A stretch of DNA of 64,000 nucleotides from contig QZIR01000051.1 of assembly GCA_003604975.1 (NCBI GenBank), positions 1-64,000 of the forward strand. The letters run 5' to 3'. This document shows, piece after piece, positions 24,703 to 35,186 of this stretch (the stretch's first letter is position 1; each line of letters opens with the position of its first letter). The DNA is from Desulforudis sp. (GTDB lineage Bacteria > Bacillota > Desulfotomaculia > Desulfotomaculales > Desulforudaceae). The position numbers were made by a program, and so were the translations under genes. The notes beneath the pieces were generated by a model, which was not told the origin of the DNA, did no database searches, and worked only from the letters and a program-made list of their open reading frames with translations.

Positions 24703-25839
24703 CTAATGCCTCTTTCCGAAATAGTCTTCGAACATATACACCAGTTCCTTGTCAAAGAGCGAACGCTTGAGGGATACGGCAGTGGCCCTCACCATCGGCA
24801 GTAGTTCCTGCGCCTGGTGACGGGAAAGTTCGATGCCGTATTCCTTGAACTTGGAACGAACCGCGGCTGTTCCAGAGTGTTTACCGATCACGATCTGCCG
24901 CTGCAGGCCGACCTCCTCCGGGCTGAAGGCTTCATATGTCCCAGGGTGCTTAAGCGCCCCGTCCGCGTGGATGCCTGACTCGTGAGCAAACATATTGGAG
25001 CCTACGATCGCCTTCCACTTCGGGATTTCCCGCCCCGACGCCCTCGAAACGTACTCGGCCGCTTCCAGAAACATTTCGTGCTTAAAGCCCAGGTCGATGT
25101 CGTAAATAAATTTTAGAGCCATGACCACTTCTTCCAGGGCCGCGTTTCCGGCCCGTTCACCCAGTCCCAGTACCGTCACGCCGACCCAGGACGCGCCGGC
25201 CAGCACCCCGGCCAGGGCGTTGGCGGTAGCCATTCCGAAATCGTTGTGGGTATGCATCTCCACGTCCATGCCGGTCTTTTCAGTAATCAGCTTGATGTTG
25301 TTGTGGATGGTGAAGGGGTCCATGATCCCTACCGTATCGCAATACCGAATGCGGTCCGCTCCCGCCTGCTTCGCCGCTCGGGCAAACTCCAAAAGGAAGG
25401 TCATATCGCTCCGGGACGCGTCCTCGGCGTTCACGGAGACGTACACGCCTTCCTTCTTGGCAAATTCGCAGGCCTTCACCATCTGTTCCAGTACCCACTC
25501 CCGGCTGGACTGCAGCTTATACTTGATGTGGATATCGGAAGTTGAAATGGAGATGGCCACGGCATCGCAGCCGACAGCCAGTGAAGCCTCGATGTCCTTG
25601 ATCACGGGCCTGTTCCAGCCCATGATGCTGGACTTCAGTCCCGCCTGGCAGATCTCCTTGATCGCCTTCTCCTCATCCCCACCCATTACGGGAATGCCAG
25701 CCTCGATCTGGTCCACACCCATCTCGCTCAACAACCTGGCGATACGCACTTTCTCGTGGTTGGCAAAGACCACGCCCGCAGTCTGCTCACCGTCGCGCAA
25801 GGTGGTGTCCAGGATCATAATCTTCCGTTCGTTTTCCAA
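24703..25839 (-). CDS. NifV-like synthase; possible Re-citrate synthase or homocitrate synthase
   Basis: A 378-residue DRE-TIM metallolyase that condenses acetyl-CoA with a 2-oxo acid. LDTTLRDGEQTAGV is the active-site entry, MHTHNDFGMATAN holds the HxH metal site, and GLGERAGNAALEEVV and GSNMFAHESGIHADG follow. There is no LeuA-type C-terminal regulatory domain, so isopropylmalate synthase is unlikely. Named homologs are homocitrate synthases, but Re-citrate synthases of anaerobes come from the same family. The isocitrate-type dehydrogenase in the same operon makes oxaloacetate a plausible substrate. The TTG start has GGGGAGGGG upstream. It is first of four genes. Confidence 0.87.
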   Translation of the reverse strand: MENERKIMILDTTLRDGEQTAGVVFANHEKVRIARLLSEMGVDQIEAGIPVMGGDEEKAIKEICQAGLKSSIMGWNRPVIKDIEASLAVGCDAVAISISTSDIHIKYKLQSSREWVLEQMVKACEFAKKEGVYVSVNAEDASRSDMTFLLEFARAAKQAGADRIRYCDTVGIMDPFTIHNNIKLITEKTGMDVEMHTHNDFGMATANALAGVLAGASWVGVTVLGLGERAGNAALEEVVMALKFIYDIDLGFKHEMFLEAAEYVSRASGREIPKWKAIVGSNMFAHESGIHADGALKHPGTYEAFSPEEVGLQRQIVIGKHSGTAAVRSKFKEYGIELSRHQAQELLPMVRATAVSLKRSLFDKELVYMFEDYFGKRH

Positions 25840-25906
25840 CTAGTTCCCCTCCCCATTCCAATAAAGCATCGAATTCAGCAATATGTCCGTAAATCTATCT
25901 TGTAGC

Positions 25907-27349
25907 CTAGCCCAGCCGGTCCTTGAGAAGCCTATTCACCAGGCCCGGATTGGCCTTTCCTCGGGTAAGTTTCATGACCTGTCCGACCATGAAACCGAGA
26001 GCCCTCTCCTTGCCGGCCCGGTAGTCTGAAACCGGCCCGGGATGGTCGGCGATCACCTGCTCGATTACGGCATTGATCGAGGCCTCGTCGCTGATCTGCT
26101 CAAGCCCCTTTTCCTTAACCACCGCTTGGGCATCCTTACCGGTACGGAACATCTCCTCGAACACTTCCTTGGCCAGTTTACCGCTGATCGTACCCTTGTC
26201 AATCAGCGCCAGCATGCCCGCCAGTTGGGCCGGTCGTACCCGGGCCTCCCCAATCTCACTGTTGGTATCATTAAGCAGCCTCAATAATTCACCCATAAGC
26301 CAGTTGCTCACGGTCTTCGGTTGCGGATAAAGGCTCACGCATTCTTCAAAGTAGTTACCCAGCTCCTTGCTGCTGGTAAGCACCCCGGCATCGTAGGCCG
26401 GAAGCTTGTATGCATCCATGTACCGACAGCACCGGGCATCGGGCAGTTCCGGAAGTTGTTGGGTGATCTCTTCAATCCACAACGGGCTGATGACGATCGG
26501 CACCAAGTCCGGTTCCGGGAAATAGCGGTAGTCGTGGGCCTCTTCCTTACTACGCATGGACAGAGTCACCCCCCTGGTCTCATCCCAGGTGCGCGTCTCC
26601 TGTACAATGCGTTCACCCGTTTCCAGGCACTCAATCTGCCGTTCAATTTCATACTGGACGGCTTTTTGCAGGGCGCGGAAGGAGTTCATATTCTTGATTT
26701 CCGTCTTGGTACCAAAAGTATCCGATCCCCGTACCCGAACCGAGACGTTCGCGTCACAGCGGAGTGAACCTTCCTCCATACGGCAGTCTGAAACACCGGT
26801 GTACTGGATGATCGTCTTTAATTTGTCGAGGTAGGCGCGGGCCTCCTGCGGCGAACGCATATCGGGCTCAGAGACGATCTCAAGAAGCGGAACACCGGTT
26901 CGGTTATAGTCAACCAGGGAATAGGGCGTAGTGGCGATGGTTCCTTGGTGTAGGAGCTTTCCAGCATCCTCTTCCATATGCACGCGGGTAATCCCGATCC
27001 TGACGGGCTGACCATCCTCATCCTCTACATCTAGGTAACCGTCGTAGGCAATCGGAAGATCGTACTGCGATATCTGGTAGTTCTTAGGAAGGTCGGGGTA
27101 GAAATAGTGTTTCCGGTCGAACTTGCAAAACCGGGCCACCGAACAGTTCAGGGACAGGCCGACCATTATCGCCGCCTCTACCACATTACGGTTTAACACG
27201 GGTAAAGTGCCCGGCAGACCTAGGCAGACCGGACACACGTGATTATTCGGATCACCGCCGAAGGCGGTCGACGAATGGCAGAAGATCTTTGAGGCCGTCT
27301 GCAGTTCGACGTGCACCTCCAACCCGATTACGGGTTCATACCTGGTCAT
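25907..27349 (-). CDS. gatB: Aspartyl/glutamyl-tRNA amidotransferase subunit B
   Basis: A 480-residue subunit that binds Glu-tRNA(Gln) or Asp-tRNA(Asn) and activates it for amidation. [36 protein letters not shown] with zinc-site cysteines, and the C-terminal YqeY-like tail are visible. ATG follows GGGGAGGTGAAG, which overlaps the gatA stop. Last of gatC-gatA-gatB. Confidence 0.97.
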   Translation of the reverse strand: MTRYEPVIGLEVHVELQTASKIFCHSSTAFGGDPNNHVCPVCLGLPGTLPVLNRNVVEAAIMVGLSLNCSVARFCKFDRKHYFYPDLPKNYQISQYDLPIAYDGYLDVEDEDGQPVRIGITRVHMEEDAGKLLHQGTIATTPYSLVDYNRTGVPLLEIVSEPDMRSPQEARAYLDKLKTIIQYTGVSDCRMEEGSLRCDANVSVRVRGSDTFGTKTEIKNMNSFRALQKAVQYEIERQIECLETGERIVQETRTWDETRGVTLSMRSKEEAHDYRYFPEPDLVPIVISPLWIEEITQQLPELPDARCCRYMDAYKLPAYDAGVLTSSKELGNYFEECVSLYPQPKTVSNWLMGELLRLLNDTNSEIGEARVRPAQLAGMLALIDKGTISGKLAKEVFEEMFRTGKDAQAVVKEKGLEQISDEASINAVIEQVIADHPGPVSDYRAGKERALGFMVGQVMKLTRGKANPGLVNRLLKDRLG

Positions 27350-27350
27350 C

Positions 27351-28823
27351 CTACTTCACCTCCCCGGTCAGCGGCGGGCGCTTCAAGTGGTGAGCGGTGC
27401 TCTGTTCAAAGGTATAGGCCGCCCGTAAAAGGGTGCTTTCCGAGAACGGTTTACCGATGAGCTGTAAACCCACTGGCATCCCGTCTACAAAGCCGGCCGG
27501 AATCGAGACACCCGGCAGTCCGGCCAGGTTCACCGCCAGGGTAAATACGTCGGATAGGTACATTGTGAGTGGATCATCGACCTTTTCGCCAAACCGGAAG
27601 GCCGTACTCGGCGTGGTTGGCGAGATCAGGAAGTCAAATTTCTCAAAGGCACGTTCGAAATCACGCCGGATCAGGGTCCTTACCTTTAGCGCCTTAAGGT
27701 AGTAGGCATCGTAATAGCCAGCGGACAGGGCATATGTCCCCAACATCACCCGCCGTTTAACTTCAGCTCCGAACCCACGACTGCGGGTCCGGGAGAACAT
27801 GTCCACGACGTCTTCGGCCTCTTCCACGCGGTAACCGTACCGCACCCCGTCGTACCGGGCCAGGTTGGAGCTGGCCTCCGCCGGGGCGATGATGTAGTAG
27901 GTAGACAGCGCGTATTCGGTGTGCGGCAGGGTGGTTTCCTCCACCCTCGCCCCGCGCTGTTCCAGCACAGTGATGGCCTCTTCAATCACCCGCCGCACGC
28001 GGTCGTCCAAGCCGGCCGCAAAATACTCCGCGGGCACACCGATGCGAAACCCATCAATGTCCTCTACAAGCGCGTTCCGGTAGTCGGGCAGTTCTGTGGG
28101 TACCGAAGTCGAGTCCATGGAGTCGTGCCCGCTGATTGCGTTCAGCATCAGGGCACAGTCGGTTACATCCCTGGCGAACGGACCGATCTGGTCGAGGGAA
28201 GAGGCAAAGGCCACCAGACCGTAGCGCGACACTGTACCGTAGGTTGGCTTCATCCCCACCACGCCGCAGAACGCCGCCGGTTGGCGGATAGAACCTCCGG
28301 TGTCGGATCCCAGCGCACAGATCGCCTCCCCGGCCGCCACTGCGGCAGCGGATCCGCCGCTCGAACCACCGGGTACACAGTCCAGGCTCCAGGGGTTACA
28401 TGTCTTCTGAAATGCCGAGTTCTCGGTAGACGACCCCATGGCAAATTCGTCCATGTTTGTCTTTCCGGTGATCACCGCGTCTTCCTGGCGGAGCTTGTCA
28501 ACTACAGTGGCGTTATAGGGTGGAACAAAGTTGTAGAGTATCTTTGAAGCACAAGTAGTTTTTAAACCTTTCGTACAGAGGTTGTCCTTCAAAGCTACCG
28601 GAATCCCGGCCAACGGGGAGATCGCTTCCCCCCTGTCAATTTTTCGGTCAACCGCCCGTGCCTTTTCCAGGGCTTCTTCCCGGACCAGGCTGAGGTAGGC
28701 CTTGACCTTATCCTCGACCTGGTTAATCCGCTTAAAGACGGCCAGACAGACTTCTTCGGCCCGGATTTCCTTGCTCGTAAGAAGATTATGCAGTTTGTGT
28801 GCGGTTAATTCACAGATTTCCAA
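27351..28823 (-). CDS. gatA: Aspartyl/glutamyl-tRNA amidotransferase subunit A
   Basis: A 490-residue amidase-signature enzyme that releases ammonia from glutamine for the transamidation. The Ser-cisSer-Lys triad lies in [25 protein letters not shown] and [15 protein letters not shown] at 28823 is preferred since homology begins at [14 protein letters not shown] and AGGAG lies about 11 nt upstream; a GTG at 28835 also fits. Of the 143-nt gap before it (to gatC), only a small CCCTG/CAGGG hairpin stands out. Confidence 0.96.
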   Translation of the reverse strand: MEICELTAHKLHNLLTSKEIRAEEVCLAVFKRINQVEDKVKAYLSLVREEALEKARAVDRKIDRGEAISPLAGIPVALKDNLCTKGLKTTCASKILYNFVPPYNATVVDKLRQEDAVITGKTNMDEFAMGSSTENSAFQKTCNPWSLDCVPGGSSGGSAAAVAAGEAICALGSDTGGSIRQPAAFCGVVGMKPTYGTVSRYGLVAFASSLDQIGPFARDVTDCALMLNAISGHDSMDSTSVPTELPDYRNALVEDIDGFRIGVPAEYFAAGLDDRVRRVIEEAITVLEQRGARVEETTLPHTEYALSTYYIIAPAEASSNLARYDGVRYGYRVEEAEDVVDMFSRTRSRGFGAEVKRRVMLGTYALSAGYYDAYYLKALKVRTLIRRDFERAFEKFDFLISPTTPSTAFRFGEKVDDPLTMYLSDVFTLAVNLAGLPGVSIPAGFVDGMPVGLQLIGKPFSESTLLRAAYTFEQSTAHHLKRPPLTGEVK

Positions 28824-28966
28824 GTGCCATATCACTCCTGTTGAAGACCCCTGGTAAACAGGGAATCCTCGTCAATAGCCCTCCAGTGGTATTGTTCGTT
28901 TGAATCAAGACTGTCGCCGGTGACACGTCTATGGGGAACGGGAATACTCTGGAAATGGGGATAGAC

Positions 28967-29248
28967 TTAGATGATTCGCGGAACCTTGAAGCAATTATCT
29001 TCTCGATCAGGCGCATTGGCCAGGGTCTCTTCCGAAGGCAGGTGTTGGCCAACCGTATCGTGGCGGAAAACGTTCTGGAGGGGCAGCACGTGAGCCGTCG
29101 GTATAACATCCTCAGTGTCCAGCTCCTGAAGACGCTCGGCGTATTCCAGGATATCGGCCAGTTGAGAGGCGTACCGCTCTTTCTCTTCTTCGCTGAGTTC
29201 AAGCCTCGCCAATAAAGCGACATGATCAACGACTTCCCTGGAAAGCAA
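28967..29248 (-). CDS. gatC: Aspartyl/glutamyl-tRNA amidotransferase subunit C
   Basis: A 93-residue small subunit that belts GatA and GatB together. VDHVALLARLELSEEEKERYASQL and the PLQNVFRHDTV tail are typical. TTG at 29248 has GGGGGA 7 nt upstream, giving the normal GatC length; a longer reading to 29335 would overlap recN. Confidence 0.93.
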   Translation of the reverse strand: MLSREVVDHVALLARLELSEEEKERYASQLADILEYAERLQELDTEDVIPTAHVLPLQNVFRHDTVGQHLPSEETLANAPDREDNCFKVPRII

Positions 29249-29315
29249 TAGACTTTCCCCCTTGTGAAAACTGATATGATTATAACTCACCATTGGGCCT
29301 GGTGGCAACACTCTC

Positions 29316-31010
29316 CTAGCCTGCCTGATTTTCAACCCCGCGACTTCTTAACTCCCGGGCCAGCATCCGGGTATTCTCCGTAACTTCTCGACCACCCAGC
29401 ATTCGGGCCAGTTCCTCCAGCAGGGCCTCCCCGTCCAGGATGTCAATGACCGTCCGGGTAAGACCAGGACCGGTTTGCTTCCGAATCAGCAGGTGTTGTC
29501 GGGCGTAGCAGGCCACGTGGGCGGCGTGGGTAACGCAAAGCACCTGGCGGTGCAAGGCAATGTCGGCCAGTTTCTCACCTACGGCCTGAAGGGCCCGGCC
29601 GCCCACCCCTACGTCGACCTCGTCAAAGACCAGCGTGGGCACCTCGTCGACCTCAGCTAACAGCGTTTTAAGCGCGAGCATCACGCGGGAAAGCTCCCCA
29701 CCGGACGCAATTCTGGATAGCGAGCGCACCGCTTCACCGGGATTGGCGGAAAACAGGAATTCGACCGATTCCGCTCCGACCGGGCTCATCGCTTCCAACG
29801 GCGCCATTTCGGCCTCAAATTTCACGTTACCGATTTCCAGATCGGCCAGTTCACGGACCACTGCCGCACAAAACCGTTCCGCCGCGTCCGCCCGCATCCG
29901 GCTGAGCAACGCCGCTTCCTCCTGCCAGCGCCGTGCCAGCTGTTCAACCCGCTCAGCCAGGGTTCCGGTTTCGGCATCCCCGCTCTCAAGGGTTATCCGT
30001 TCGGCATCGGCCGCTTCCCGAAAGGCCAGGATTGCCTCGATGGTATCGCCATATTTCTGCTTTAATCGGCGCAGGATAGCCAGCCGTTCTTCGACAGTCT
30101 CCAGGAGAACCGGGTTAAACTCGGCCCGGTCACGTAAACCGACAATCCGGCGCGCAATGTCGTCCACTTCGGCCCGCACATTGTTCAGTTGCTCGCTGAT
30201 CTCCCCGGCGTCCCGGTAAATGCGGGCGAGTTGATCCACTACGGTTGTAGCCGCGCCCAACCGGTCAATCCCGGCCGGCAACGGTCCTTCACCCCCGTAC
30301 AGGGCCTCGTAGGCTTCACCGGCCAGGCGGGAGATCTGCCCGGCATTGGCCAGCAGTTCCCGTTCCTCTTCCAGGCTCTTGTCCTCGCCCGAGGTCAACC
30401 CGGCACAGTCGATCTCCTCAATTTGATATTGCAGGATGTCCAGCCGCCGGGCCCTTTCCTTAGCCCCGGTTTCCAGCTTCCGCAACCGGTCCCGTGCCGT
30501 GGTCCACTCCCGGTAGACCGCTTCCACCCGGTCCCTCTGCGCCATTAGTCCTTCCCCTCCGAACCGATCCAGTAAGTTCCGGTGACGATTCTCCCGCAGG
30601 AGTGACTGCTGTTCGCCCTGTCCATGGAAATCCACCAGGCGTTCCCCGATCCCCCGCGCCGCACTCACACTGATAGTCCTTCCGTTAACCCGGCATACAT
30701 TCCGTCCAGAGCGCCAGATTTCCCGGGTCAGCACCAGGAACCCATCCTCCAGGTCATAGCCATCCCGTATTAGCCAGTCGCCCACCGTTCGGTCCGTGTC
30801 GAGATCAAAGACCGCTTCGAGGACGGCTTTCTCACATCCGGTTCGAACCAGCTCGGCGGAGGCCCGCCGTCCCAGGACCACCTGAAGGGCGTCGATGATC
30901 AGGGACTTACCGGCCCCGGTCTCACCACTGAGGACGTTAAGCCCCGTAGAGAACTCGATGGCCAGATCATCAATCAAGGTAAAGTTTTTGACAAGCAATC
31001 TTTGCAGCAC
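29316..31010 (-). CDS. recN: DNA repair protein RecN
   Basis: A 564-residue SMC-like ATPase in double-strand-break repair. Walker A SGETGAGKS (28-36) opens the head. A coiled-coil arm occupies about 150-370. The C-terminal half supplies the signature SGGELSRVMLALK and Walker B PTLVFDEVDVGVGG. The GTG start lies close behind AGGAGAA. Together with argR and nadK, 6 nt and 44 nt upstream, this is the conserved nadK-argR-recN order of Firmicutes. Confidence 0.96.
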   Translation of the reverse strand: MLQRLLVKNFTLIDDLAIEFSTGLNVLSGETGAGKSLIIDALQVVLGRRASAELVRTGCEKAVLEAVFDLDTDRTVGDWLIRDGYDLEDGFLVLTREIWRSGRNVCRVNGRTISVSAARGIGERLVDFHGQGEQQSLLRENRHRNLLDRFGGEGLMAQRDRVEAVYREWTTARDRLRKLETGAKERARRLDILQYQIEEIDCAGLTSGEDKSLEEERELLANAGQISRLAGEAYEALYGGEGPLPAGIDRLGAATTVVDQLARIYRDAGEISEQLNNVRAEVDDIARRIVGLRDRAEFNPVLLETVEERLAILRRLKQKYGDTIEAILAFREAADAERITLESGDAETGTLAERVEQLARRWQEEAALLSRMRADAAERFCAAVVRELADLEIGNVKFEAEMAPLEAMSPVGAESVEFLFSANPGEAVRSLSRIASGGELSRVMLALKTLLAEVDEVPTLVFDEVDVGVGGRALQAVGEKLADIALHRQVLCVTHAAHVACYARQHLLIRKQTGPGLTRTVIDILDGEALLEELARMLGGREVTENTRMLARELRSRGVENQAG

Positions 31011-31016
31011 TTCTCC

Positions 31017-31469
31017 TCACCCTTTCAGCATTTCCATGAAACGCCGAACGACCCCAGGTGCTTTTTGCTTAGAACGGACCGCCACGAAAATCGTATCGTC
31101 CCCGGCTACCGTGCCCAGGATCTCCGGCAGCTTGGCGCCGTCGATAGCCGAGGCCACACTCTGCGCCGCGCCCGGTAAAGTCTTGATTACCACCAGGTTG
31201 TCACCGGCTTCCACTTCCCAAACATTGTCCCGGAAGACCCGGATCAGCCGGTCCTGGTTTAAGCCGGCGACCTGTTCCCTCGGCGGCAAATAGCGGGTCT
31301 TATTGCCGGTCGTAGCCTTCACCAGGCCCAGTTCCTTGATGTCCCGGGAAATCGTAGCCTGGGTAATGGGAAACCCCGCCGAGCGTAAACGGCGGGCAAG
31401 GTCTTCCTGAGTGGTGATTTCGTTTTCTCTAACCAGTTCCAATACTTTTAGATGACGCTTTGTCTTCAT
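31017..31469 (-). CDS. argR: Arginine repressor ArgR/AhrC
   Basis: A 150-residue transcription factor. The N-terminal winged helix-turn-helix (TQEDLARRLRSAG...TQATISRDIKELGLVK) binds ARG boxes. The C-terminal domain with GTVAGDDTIFVAVRS binds arginine and forms hexamers. In this genome neighbourhood it is a conserved gene and need not regulate its neighbours. Confidence 0.95.
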   Translation of the reverse strand: MKTKRHLKVLELVRENEITTQEDLARRLRSAGFPITQATISRDIKELGLVKATTGNKTRYLPPREQVAGLNQDRLIRVFRDNVWEVEAGDNLVVIKTLPGAAQSVASAIDGAKLPEILGTVAGDDTIFVAVRSKQKAPGVVRRFMEMLKG

Positions 31470-31513
31470 CCCTGCTCCACCCCGTCTTATCCAATCACCG
31501 CGTCCCCAAACCT

Positions 31514-32368
31514 CTAAGCGTCCCTGGTCCCCAGCTTCTCACGCAGGACGTGGAAGAAACTCCACCTGGTGAAGCGCACCAGGCGAGCGACATCGGGCGA
31601 GGCTTGGATCAGGATTTCGTCGCCCTCGTCCAGCGGATGGCTTTCCTGACCGTCTAGAATACACATCGTTCCCTTTTGACTTTTCAGAAGATGCACTCGT
31701 ATCAGGTCGTCCAGCCCGACCACAAGGGGACGGGCGAAGAGATTGTGTGCGCACAGGGGCGTAATTACCACCCCGTTGACGTCGGGAGCCAGCAGCGGGC
31801 CGCCTGCCGACAACGAATAGGCTGTCGATCCGGTCGGAGTACTCACGATCAACCCGTCCCCATAGTAAGCGGTCACTCTCTCGTCATCGATGTCGAGTCC
31901 GATCTCCACGGGACGGAGCAAAACCCCCTTCGACACAACCACGTCATTCAGGCAGATACCCGAATAGACCATCTGCCCCGCGTGCATCACGGTCGCCTCC
32001 AGCATCCGGCGCTCCTCAAGAAAGTACTTGCCCCGTTCCAGTTTTTCCAGGGCCAGTTCAAGGTCATGGGGCTCGATCTCGCTGAGGAAACCCAGTTGCC
32101 CCAGGCGCACACCAAGAATCGGCACCCCGGCGGGAGCAACCATGCGCGCGGTGCTCAATACAGTACCGTCCCCACCCAGGGCCAGGGCAAAATCGACGTT
32201 ATCCAGGACGTTTTCCGGACAGATCGGGCATTCACCCGTAGTGTGGGTGGCGTCCAGGATGCAGGCCGAGGCATCCCGCACTTCAAGCCACTTCAGAATG
32301 CGCTTCACCACTGGTTCCACCAGTCCACGCGAAATATGCCTGTTAACCACGAGGGCCACTGACTTCAA
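31514..32368 (-). CDS. nadK: NAD kinase
   Basis: A 284-residue enzyme that phosphorylates NAD to NADP. GGDGTVLSTAR is the diacylglycerol-kinase-fold signature, and LNDVVVSKG and TPTGSTAYSLSAGGPL form the NAD site. TTG at 32368, 6 nt past AGGTGA, is chosen; GTG at 32371 is equally in frame. Confidence 0.95.
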   Translation of the reverse strand: MKSVALVVNRHISRGLVEPVVKRILKWLEVRDASACILDATHTTGECPICPENVLDNVDFALALGGDGTVLSTARMVAPAGVPILGVRLGQLGFLSEIEPHDLELALEKLERGKYFLEERRMLEATVMHAGQMVYSGICLNDVVVSKGVLLRPVEIGLDIDDERVTAYYGDGLIVSTPTGSTAYSLSAGGPLLAPDVNGVVITPLCAHNLFARPLVVGLDDLIRVHLLKSQKGTMCILDGQESHPLDEGDEILIQASPDVARLVRFTRWSFFHVLREKLGTRDA

Positions 32369-32462
32369 CACACATCACCTATCCACGCCGGCTTCCAACA
32401 CCTCACGATTATCTTCACCGGCGTACATTTAGCATTCACCAGATATTCAAACAACATAGACA

Positions 32463-33272
32463 TTATACCTGGAAGGCACGATACGCTTCCCCTACTGCCT
32501 GATGTACCGGGACCGGTACCAACGACACATTGGGCAGTGCACCCTTGGACGCATACAGCAGGTATTCAATATTCCCTTCCGGACCCCGCACCGGGGAATG
32601 GGTCACACCCATTACCGACCAACCCAGCGCGACGATCACACCGACCAGCCTGTCTAGAACCTCGGCGTGTACTTCCGGGTCGCGCACCACGCCTTTCTTG
32701 CCCACCTTTTCCCGGCCCGCCTCGAATTGGGGTTTAACCAGCAGCACAAACTGGGCGATTTCCTTGGTCAGCCCGTCGAGTTTAGACAATATCTTGGACA
32801 GGGAGATGAACGAGACGTCCACGGTGACCACATCCGCCTGTATCGGCAGGGAGCCTGGATCCAGGTACCGGATATTGGTCCTTTCCAGTACGGTCACCCG
32901 GGGATCGTTTCGCAGCTTCCAGGCCAGTTGCCCGTACCCGACGTCGACCGCGATCACGTGACCGGCCCCGGCCTGCAGGGCACAATCGGTAAAGCCCCCG
33001 GTGGATGCGCCCACGTCAAGCACGGTCTTTCCCCTCAGGTCAATTTTAAATTCCTCGATCGCCCTGACCAGCTTAAGACCGCCACGGCTAACAAAGGGGT
33101 TGTCCTGTCCCCGGATTTCGATGTCTACCTCGGAGGCCACCCCGGTCCCGGACTTGTCCATCCGCTGCCCGTTGACAAAGACACGCCCGGCCATGATCGC
33201 CGACCGGGCTTGTTCCCTGCTGGGGTAGTAGCCTCTTCGTACAAGGAGAATATCCAGGCGCTCTTTAACCAC
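32463..33272 (-). CDS. tlyA: TlyA family rRNA (cytidine-2'-O)-methyltransferase / hemolysin-like
   Basis: A 269-residue protein. The N-terminal S4 RNA-binding domain (RLDILLVRRGYYPSREQARSAI) is joined to an FtsJ-type Rossmann methyltransferase (VLDVGASTGGFTDCAL, then AVDVGYGQLAWKLR). Members methylate ribosomal RNA, and the old hemolysin name is probably secondary. It lies between dxs and nadK as in many Firmicutes. Confidence 0.93.
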   Translation of the reverse strand: MVKERLDILLVRRGYYPSREQARSAIMAGRVFVNGQRMDKSGTGVASEVDIEIRGQDNPFVSRGGLKLVRAIEEFKIDLRGKTVLDVGASTGGFTDCALQAGAGHVIAVDVGYGQLAWKLRNDPRVTVLERTNIRYLDPGSLPIQADVVTVDVSFISLSKILSKLDGLTKEIAQFVLLVKPQFEAGREKVGKKGVVRDPEVHAEVLDRLVGVIVALGWSVMGVTHSPVRGPEGNIEYLLYASKGALPNVSLVPVPVHQAVGEAYRAFQV

Positions 33273-33281
33273 CGTGATTAC

Positions 33282-35186
33282 CTACCTCTGCTTTACGGCC
33301 AGCCGGAGTTTTGGGGCGCGCTGCTTCTCGTTCTCGATTACTTCAACCACAGTGGCGGCGGTCAGGCCGTATTTTTCCCGTAGTATAGAGGGCTTTCCGT
33401 GTTCCACAAAGATGTCCGGGATCCCGATCATCCGGACCCGGACTTCGTCGATCTCCTTATTGGCTAACAGTTCCAGCACGGCACTTCCAAAACCGCCGCT
33501 GATCGTGTTCTCTTCGAGAGTAATGACTATCCGTGTCCGCTTGGCATACCGGGTAATCAGGTCAATGTCCAGCGGCTTGATAAACCGCGCATTAATCACG
33601 GCCGCGTTGATGCCTTTGGTGGCCAGGGTCTCGGCAGCCTCCACGGCCACTTGTACCATGTTGCCGATCGCCAGTAGCGTGACGTCGTCCCCGTCCTTCA
33701 CCACTTCGCCTTTACCAATCGGAATGCTTTTCAGTTCCTGATCTAACGGACAGCCCGTTCCGGTTCCCCGTGGGTAGCGGACCGCAATTGGCCCGCTGTG
33801 GTCGACCGCGGACTTCAGGAGGTGCTGCAGTTCATTCTCGTCCTTGGGGGCTGCAACCACGATGTTGGGAATCATCCGTAAGTAAGACAGGTCAAAAGCA
33901 CCCTGGTGCGTCGGTCCATCGTCACCAACCAGCCCGCCGCGGTCGAGGGCGAACACGACCGGCAGGTTTTGTAGACAGACGTCGTGGACCACCTGGTCGA
34001 AGGCCCGCTGCAGGAAGGTGGAGTAGATCGTCACCACCGGGCGCATCCCCTCTACAGCCAGGCCAGCGGCCAGAGTAACGGCGTGCTGCTCGGCAATACC
34101 CACATCGAAGAAGCGGTCGGGATACTGGCGGGAAAACTCCACCAGTCCGGTTCCGGTGGTCATTGCCCCCGTGATCGCAACCACGCGTTCGTCATCGTGG
34201 GCCAGGCGCACAACCGTCCGACCAAAGACCTCTGTATAGGTGACCCGTGGACCCTTCTGCGTCTTACCTGTATCGATCTCAAAAGGACCTACGCCGTGGA
34301 ACTTGTCCGGGTTGGCTTCAGCAGGAGCATAGCCCTTGCCCTTTCGGGTCAGGACGTGCACCAGCACCGGCCCATCGGCCGTCTTGGCCTGGTTAAAAAC
34401 ACTGATCATTGCCGCGATGTTATGCCCGTCAACCGGTCCCAGGTAGGTAAACCCGAGTTCCTCGAACAGCATGCCCGGTACCACCAGATACTTCAAGCTG
34501 TCCTTGACTCTTTCCCCCCACTTAAGCACACGGGGACCGATCGCTGGGATTCGCCTCATTAAAGTCTCAAACTCTTCCTTGCCCCGGGAATACATGGGGT
34601 CTGTCCGCAGTCGGGAGAGGTAGCCGGACAGGGCTCCCACGTTTCTGGCGATGGACATCTCATTGTCGTTCAGCACCACCACCAACCGTTTGCGCAAGTG
34701 TCCGGCGTGATTTAGGGCTTCAAACGCCATACCGGCCGTCATCGCACCGTCACCGATTACCGCCACCACCGAGCGCTCATCACCGCGAATATCCCGGGCC
34801 ACAGCCAAGCCTACGGCTGCCGAGATCGAGGTGCTGCTGTGACCGGTCCCGAAAATGTCGTAGATACTCTCCAGGCGTGAGGGAAAACCGCTTAAGCCCT
34901 CGTACTGCCGCAGCGTACCAAACTGATCACGACGTCCGGTAATAATCTTATGAGCGTAGCACTGGTGTCCGACATCCCAGATAATACGGTCGTTGGGGGC
35001 CTGAAAGACGCGGTGCAGGGCCAGACAGAGCTCGACCACACCCAGGCTGGGCGCCAAGTGACCGCCCGTCTGGCTGACCGTCTGGACGATTAGCTCCCGG
35101 ATCTCCCCGGCCAGGGTATCCATGTCATCCAGGGAAAGTGGGCGCAGGTCACGGGGTGTATTGATACGCTCGAGTATCTCGGTCAA
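33282..35186 (-). CDS. dxs: 1-deoxy-D-xylulose-5-phosphate synthase
   Basis: A 634-residue thiamine diphosphate enzyme making DXP from pyruvate and glyceraldehyde-3-phosphate, the entry step of the MEP isoprenoid pathway. [18 protein letters not shown]...[14 protein letters not shown] is the ThDP/Mg site. The transketolase-type pyrimidine domain ([15 protein letters not shown]) and C-domain are complete. The TTG start overlaps the oapA stop by 4 nt and follows AAGGTG by 8 nt, so translation is coupled to oapA. Confidence 0.97.
   Translation of the reverse strand: MTEILERINTPRDLRPLSLDDMDTLAGEIRELIVQTVSQTGGHLAPSLGVVELCLALHRVFQAPNDRIIWDVGHQCYAHKIITGRRDQFGTLRQYEGLSGFPSRLESIYDIFGTGHSSTSISAAVGLAVARDIRGDERSVVAVIGDGAMTAGMAFEALNHAGHLRKRLVVVLNDNEMSIARNVGALSGYLSRLRTDPMYSRGKEEFETLMRRIPAIGPRVLKWGERVKDSLKYLVVPGMLFEELGFTYLGPVDGHNIAAMISVFNQAKTADGPVLVHVLTRKGKGYAPAEANPDKFHGVGPFEIDTGKTQKGPRVTYTEVFGRTVVRLAHDDERVVAITGAMTTGTGLVEFSRQYPDRFFDVGIAEQHAVTLAAGLAVEGMRPVVTIYSTFLQRAFDQVVHDVCLQNLPVVFALDRGGLVGDDGPTHQGAFDLSYLRMIPNIVVAAPKDENELQHLLKSAVDHSGPIAVRYPRGTGTGCPLDQELKSIPIGKGEVVKDGDDVTLLAIGNMVQVAVEAAETLATKGINAAVINARFIKPLDIDLITRYAKRTRIVITLEENTISGGFGSAVLELLANKEIDEVRVRMIGIPDIFVEHGKPSILREKYGLTAATVVEVIENEKQRAPKLRLAVKQR

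Noticed and set aside
24703-25839. 2-isopropylmalate synthase (LeuA) for leucine synthesis
   Set aside because: No C-terminal LeuA regulatory domain, and the downstream dehydrogenase has isocitrate-type recognition residues.
28824-28966. Possible T-box or riboswitch in the gatC-gatA gap
   Set aside because: No T-box GGTGG motif or T-run terminator; only a small CCCTG/CAGGG hairpin is present.
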